From positions 1 to 8,584 of the forward strand of contig CAZMAF010000064.1 in the NCBI GenBank assembly GCA_964564225.1: a stretch of DNA of 8,584 nucleotides, read 5' to 3'. A program made the position numbers and the translations under genes. Below the pieces are notes generated by a model, which worked only from the letters and a program-made list of their open reading frames with translations, did not search any database and was not told where the DNA came from. Every line of letters begins with the position of its first letter. The first letter of the stretch is position 1. The DNA is from RGIG1993 sp964564225. Its GTDB lineage: Bacteria > Bacillota > Clostridia > Oscillospirales > CAG-272. Shown piece by piece: positions 6,962 to 8,584 of this stretch.

Positions 6962-8236
6962 TTATCCTTTCGCATTGATTGCATTTAATGCACGCTGACC
7001 GATATCGTTACGCCAAAAAGCATTATCGAAGGTGATAGCACTCACTTTTTCATAACTCTTATTGATTGCCCCCTGTAAAGTGGCATCGATTGAAGTAATA
7101 CCAAGAACACGTCCGCCACTTGTTAACAACATTCCATCCTTCAAGGAAGCACCTGCAACAAAAACAGAATCACGGATCTCATCCGGAATGGTGATTTCAA
7201 ATCCCTTTTCATAAGCAATCGGATACCCTTTTGATGCCATAATAACACAGCACGCCGACTGATTTTTAAAAATCACTTTGCATTCAGAAAGCGTTTCATT
7301 GGTAACCGCTTGCATAACCGTCAGAAGATCACTTTCAAGAAGCGGAAGCACAACCTGTGTTTCAGGATCCCCGAACCTACAATTATACTCAATCACCTTA
7401 GGACCGCTCTTAGTAATCATCAAGCCAATGTAAAGGCATCCCTTGAAGGTTCTTCCCTCTTGATTCATGGCATCAACAGTCGGACGGAAAATCGTATCCA
7501 TACAAACCGAAGCAATATCATCAGTATAATACGGATTGGGAGCTACCGTACCCATACCGCCGGTGTTAAGACCTTGATCGTTATCAAGCGCGCGCTTGTG
7601 ATCCATTGATGATATCATCGGCACAACGGTGTGACCGTCAGTAAAGGCAAGTACAGAAACTTCAGGGCCCTCCAAAAACTCCTCGATAACAACATAATTG
7701 CCACTTTCGCCAAATACCTTGTCGCGCATCATAGACACAACAGCATCACGCGCCTCATCTCGTGTCATGGCAATGATAACACCTTTTCCAAGCGCAAGCC
7801 CATCAGCCTTAATAACGGTAGGAATGGGGGCGTTTTCAAGATATGAAAGTGCCATTTCGAGATTATCAAACACCTCATATGCCGCCGTAGGAATACCGTA
7901 CTTTTTCATAAGATTCTTTGAAAAAACCTTACTTCCCTCAATAATTGCGGCATTCGATCTCGGACCGAAACAAGGAATTCCCTTTTCCTCAAGGGCATCA
8001 ACACAACCAAGCACCAACGGATCATCAGGCGCAACAATTGCATAATCAATCTTGTGTTCAACGGCAAAGTTTACGATACCGGAAATATCTTTTGCTCCAA
8101 TTGCAATACATGTGGCATCGGCGGCAATACCGCCGTTACCGGGAAGCGCATAAATTTCACTAACCGAAGGATTCTCTTTAATTTTTTTGATTATAGCGTG
8201 TTCTCTGCCGCCACCACCAACAACCATTATTTTCAT
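6962..8236 (-). CDS. purD: Phosphoribosylamine-glycine ligase (GAR synthetase)
   Basis: PurD joins 5-phosphoribosylamine and glycine with ATP to give GAR, the second step of purine synthesis. The 424-residue product has the usual full length and domain order: an N-terminal domain with VGGGGREHA (6-14) and APDDPLV (69-75); an ATP-grasp core with KADGLALGKGV (143-153), EEFLEGPEVSV (185-195) and HKRALDNDQGLNTGGMG (213-229); the PurD signature RFGDPETQ (287-294); and a C-terminal domain ending in a typical GQRALNAI segment. The ATG at 8236 has GAGGA (8243-8247) 6 nt upstream. It follows the purH stop by 20 nt and precedes purL by 6 nt, so it belongs to the same transcript. No defect or unusual feature is visible. 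Confidence 0.98.
   Translation of the reverse strand: MKIMVVGGGGREHAIIKKIKENPSVSEIYALPGNGGIAADATCIAIGAKDISGIVNFAVEHKIDYAIVAPDDPLVLGCVDALEEKGIPCFGPRSNAAIIEGSKVFSKNLMKKYGIPTAAYEVFDNLEMALSYLENAPIPTVIKADGLALGKGVIIAMTRDEARDAVVSMMRDKVFGESGNYVVIEEFLEGPEVSVLAFTDGHTVVPMISSMDHKRALDNDQGLNTGGMGTVAPNPYYTDDIASVCMDTIFRPTVDAMNQEGRTFKGCLYIGLMITKSGPKVIEYNCRFGDPETQVVLPLLESDLLTVMQAVTNETLSECKVIFKNQSACCVIMASKGYPIAYEKGFEITIPDEIRDSVFVAGASLKDGMLLTSGGRVLGITSIDATLQGAINKSYEKVSAITFDNAFWRNDIGQRALNAINAKG
6965..6970 (-). promoter_or_regulatory. Ribosome binding site that sets the purL start
   Basis: AAAGGA on the minus strand overlaps the last purD codons just before its stop. Spacing is 9 nt to the ATG at 6955 but only 3 nt to the GTG at 6961, so the ATG is the likely start. 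Confidence 0.75.
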
Positions 8237-8256
8237 ATTTTATCCTCGCAATGCTT

Positions 8257-8584
8257 TTAATGGTGGAATAAACGCATACCCGTAAACGCCATCGTCATAC
8301 CGTATTTATCACAGCATTCAATAACCGCATCATCGCGGATCGAACCGCCGGGCTCGGCAATATAGGTAACACCGCTCTTTTTAGCGCGTTCAATATTATC
8401 ACTAAAGGGGAAAAACGCATCAGACCCAAGACAAACACCGGAAATTGTCGCAAGATATGCTTTGGCTTCATCATCGGTCAAGGGCTCAGGGCGAGTTGTA
8501 AAATACTTCTGCCAGATACCTTCAGCACAAACATCTTCTTCGTTCTTATTAATATAGCCATCAATTACGTTATCTCTGTCGGGT
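8257..8584 (-). CDS. purH: AICAR transformylase, C-terminal end (partial)
   Basis: The gene enters from the right edge; 108 complete codons and the stop are present. The transformylase uses 10-formyl-THF to formylate AICAR to FAICAR, the penultimate step to IMP. Family motifs in this fragment are GSDAFFPF (53-60), PGGSIRDD (78-85) and the closing FTGMRLFHH (100-108). The stretch before GSDAFFPF (DRDNVIDGY, then WQKYFTTRPEPLTDDEA) is not what I expect of canonical bifunctional PurH, which has a GAGQMxRV segment there. It resembles the shorter stand-alone AICAR transformylases of many Clostridia, in which IMP cyclohydrolase is a separate protein. That subtype call is from memory and needs the upstream sequence. 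An internal TTG at 8481 is not a start, because coding continues through it to the edge. It is cotranscribed with purD. Confidence 0.93.
   Translation of the reverse strand, partial: PDRDNVIDGYINKNEEDVCAEGIWQKYFTTRPEPLTDDEAKAYLATISGVCLGSDAFFPFSDNIERAKKSGVTYIAEPGGSIRDDAVIECCDKYGMTMAFTGMRLFHH

Noticed and set aside
1..8584. Mobile elements, CRISPR arrays, tRNA or rRNA genes, defence or other novel systems
   Set aside because: Nearly every base is accounted for by contiguous conserved biosynthetic genes. No direct-repeat arrays, transposase motifs or structural RNA genes were seen on either strand.

Overview
All genes in this window lie on the minus strand and encode nucleotide and one-carbon metabolism. 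Strong Shine-Dalgarno sites, a consensus sigma-A-type promoter, intrinsic terminators, a long single-chain PurL, a stand-alone-looking AICAR transformylase tail and a formate-tetrahydrofolate ligase together suggest a low-to-medium-GC Firmicute, probably an anaerobic member of the Clostridia. That placement is inference from gene content and remembered protein families; no search was run.

Right part, in transcription order from the right edge: the 3' end of purH (AICAR transformylase), purD, purL and fhs. Gaps are 20, 6 and 1 nt, so this is the distal part of a purine operon whose promoter lies outside the window. It ends at a good intrinsic terminator (1533-1571). PurD makes GAR, PurL makes FGAM, and the transformylase adds the last formyl group using 10-formyl-THF. 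Fhs makes that cofactor from formate, so the operon pairs formyl consumers with a formyl supplier.

Middle part (1296-1532): a regulatory region between the purine and pyrimidine units. It holds a promoter with perfect -35 and -10 hexamers, 17-bp spacing and a TG extension. A perfect 9-bp inverted repeat overlaps both hexamers. A leader of about 136 nt can fold into three mutually exclusive hairpins: anti-antiterminator, antiterminator and terminator. This is the logic of the PyrR-controlled pyr attenuators of Bacillus, and it sits in front of pyrimidine genes.

Left part: pyrC (dihydroorotase), then after 32 nt the first 21 codons of carB (carbamoyl-phosphate synthase large subunit), which runs off the left edge. 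No carA lies between them.

The protein-coding content is housekeeping. The most interesting sequence is the pyr promoter and leader.
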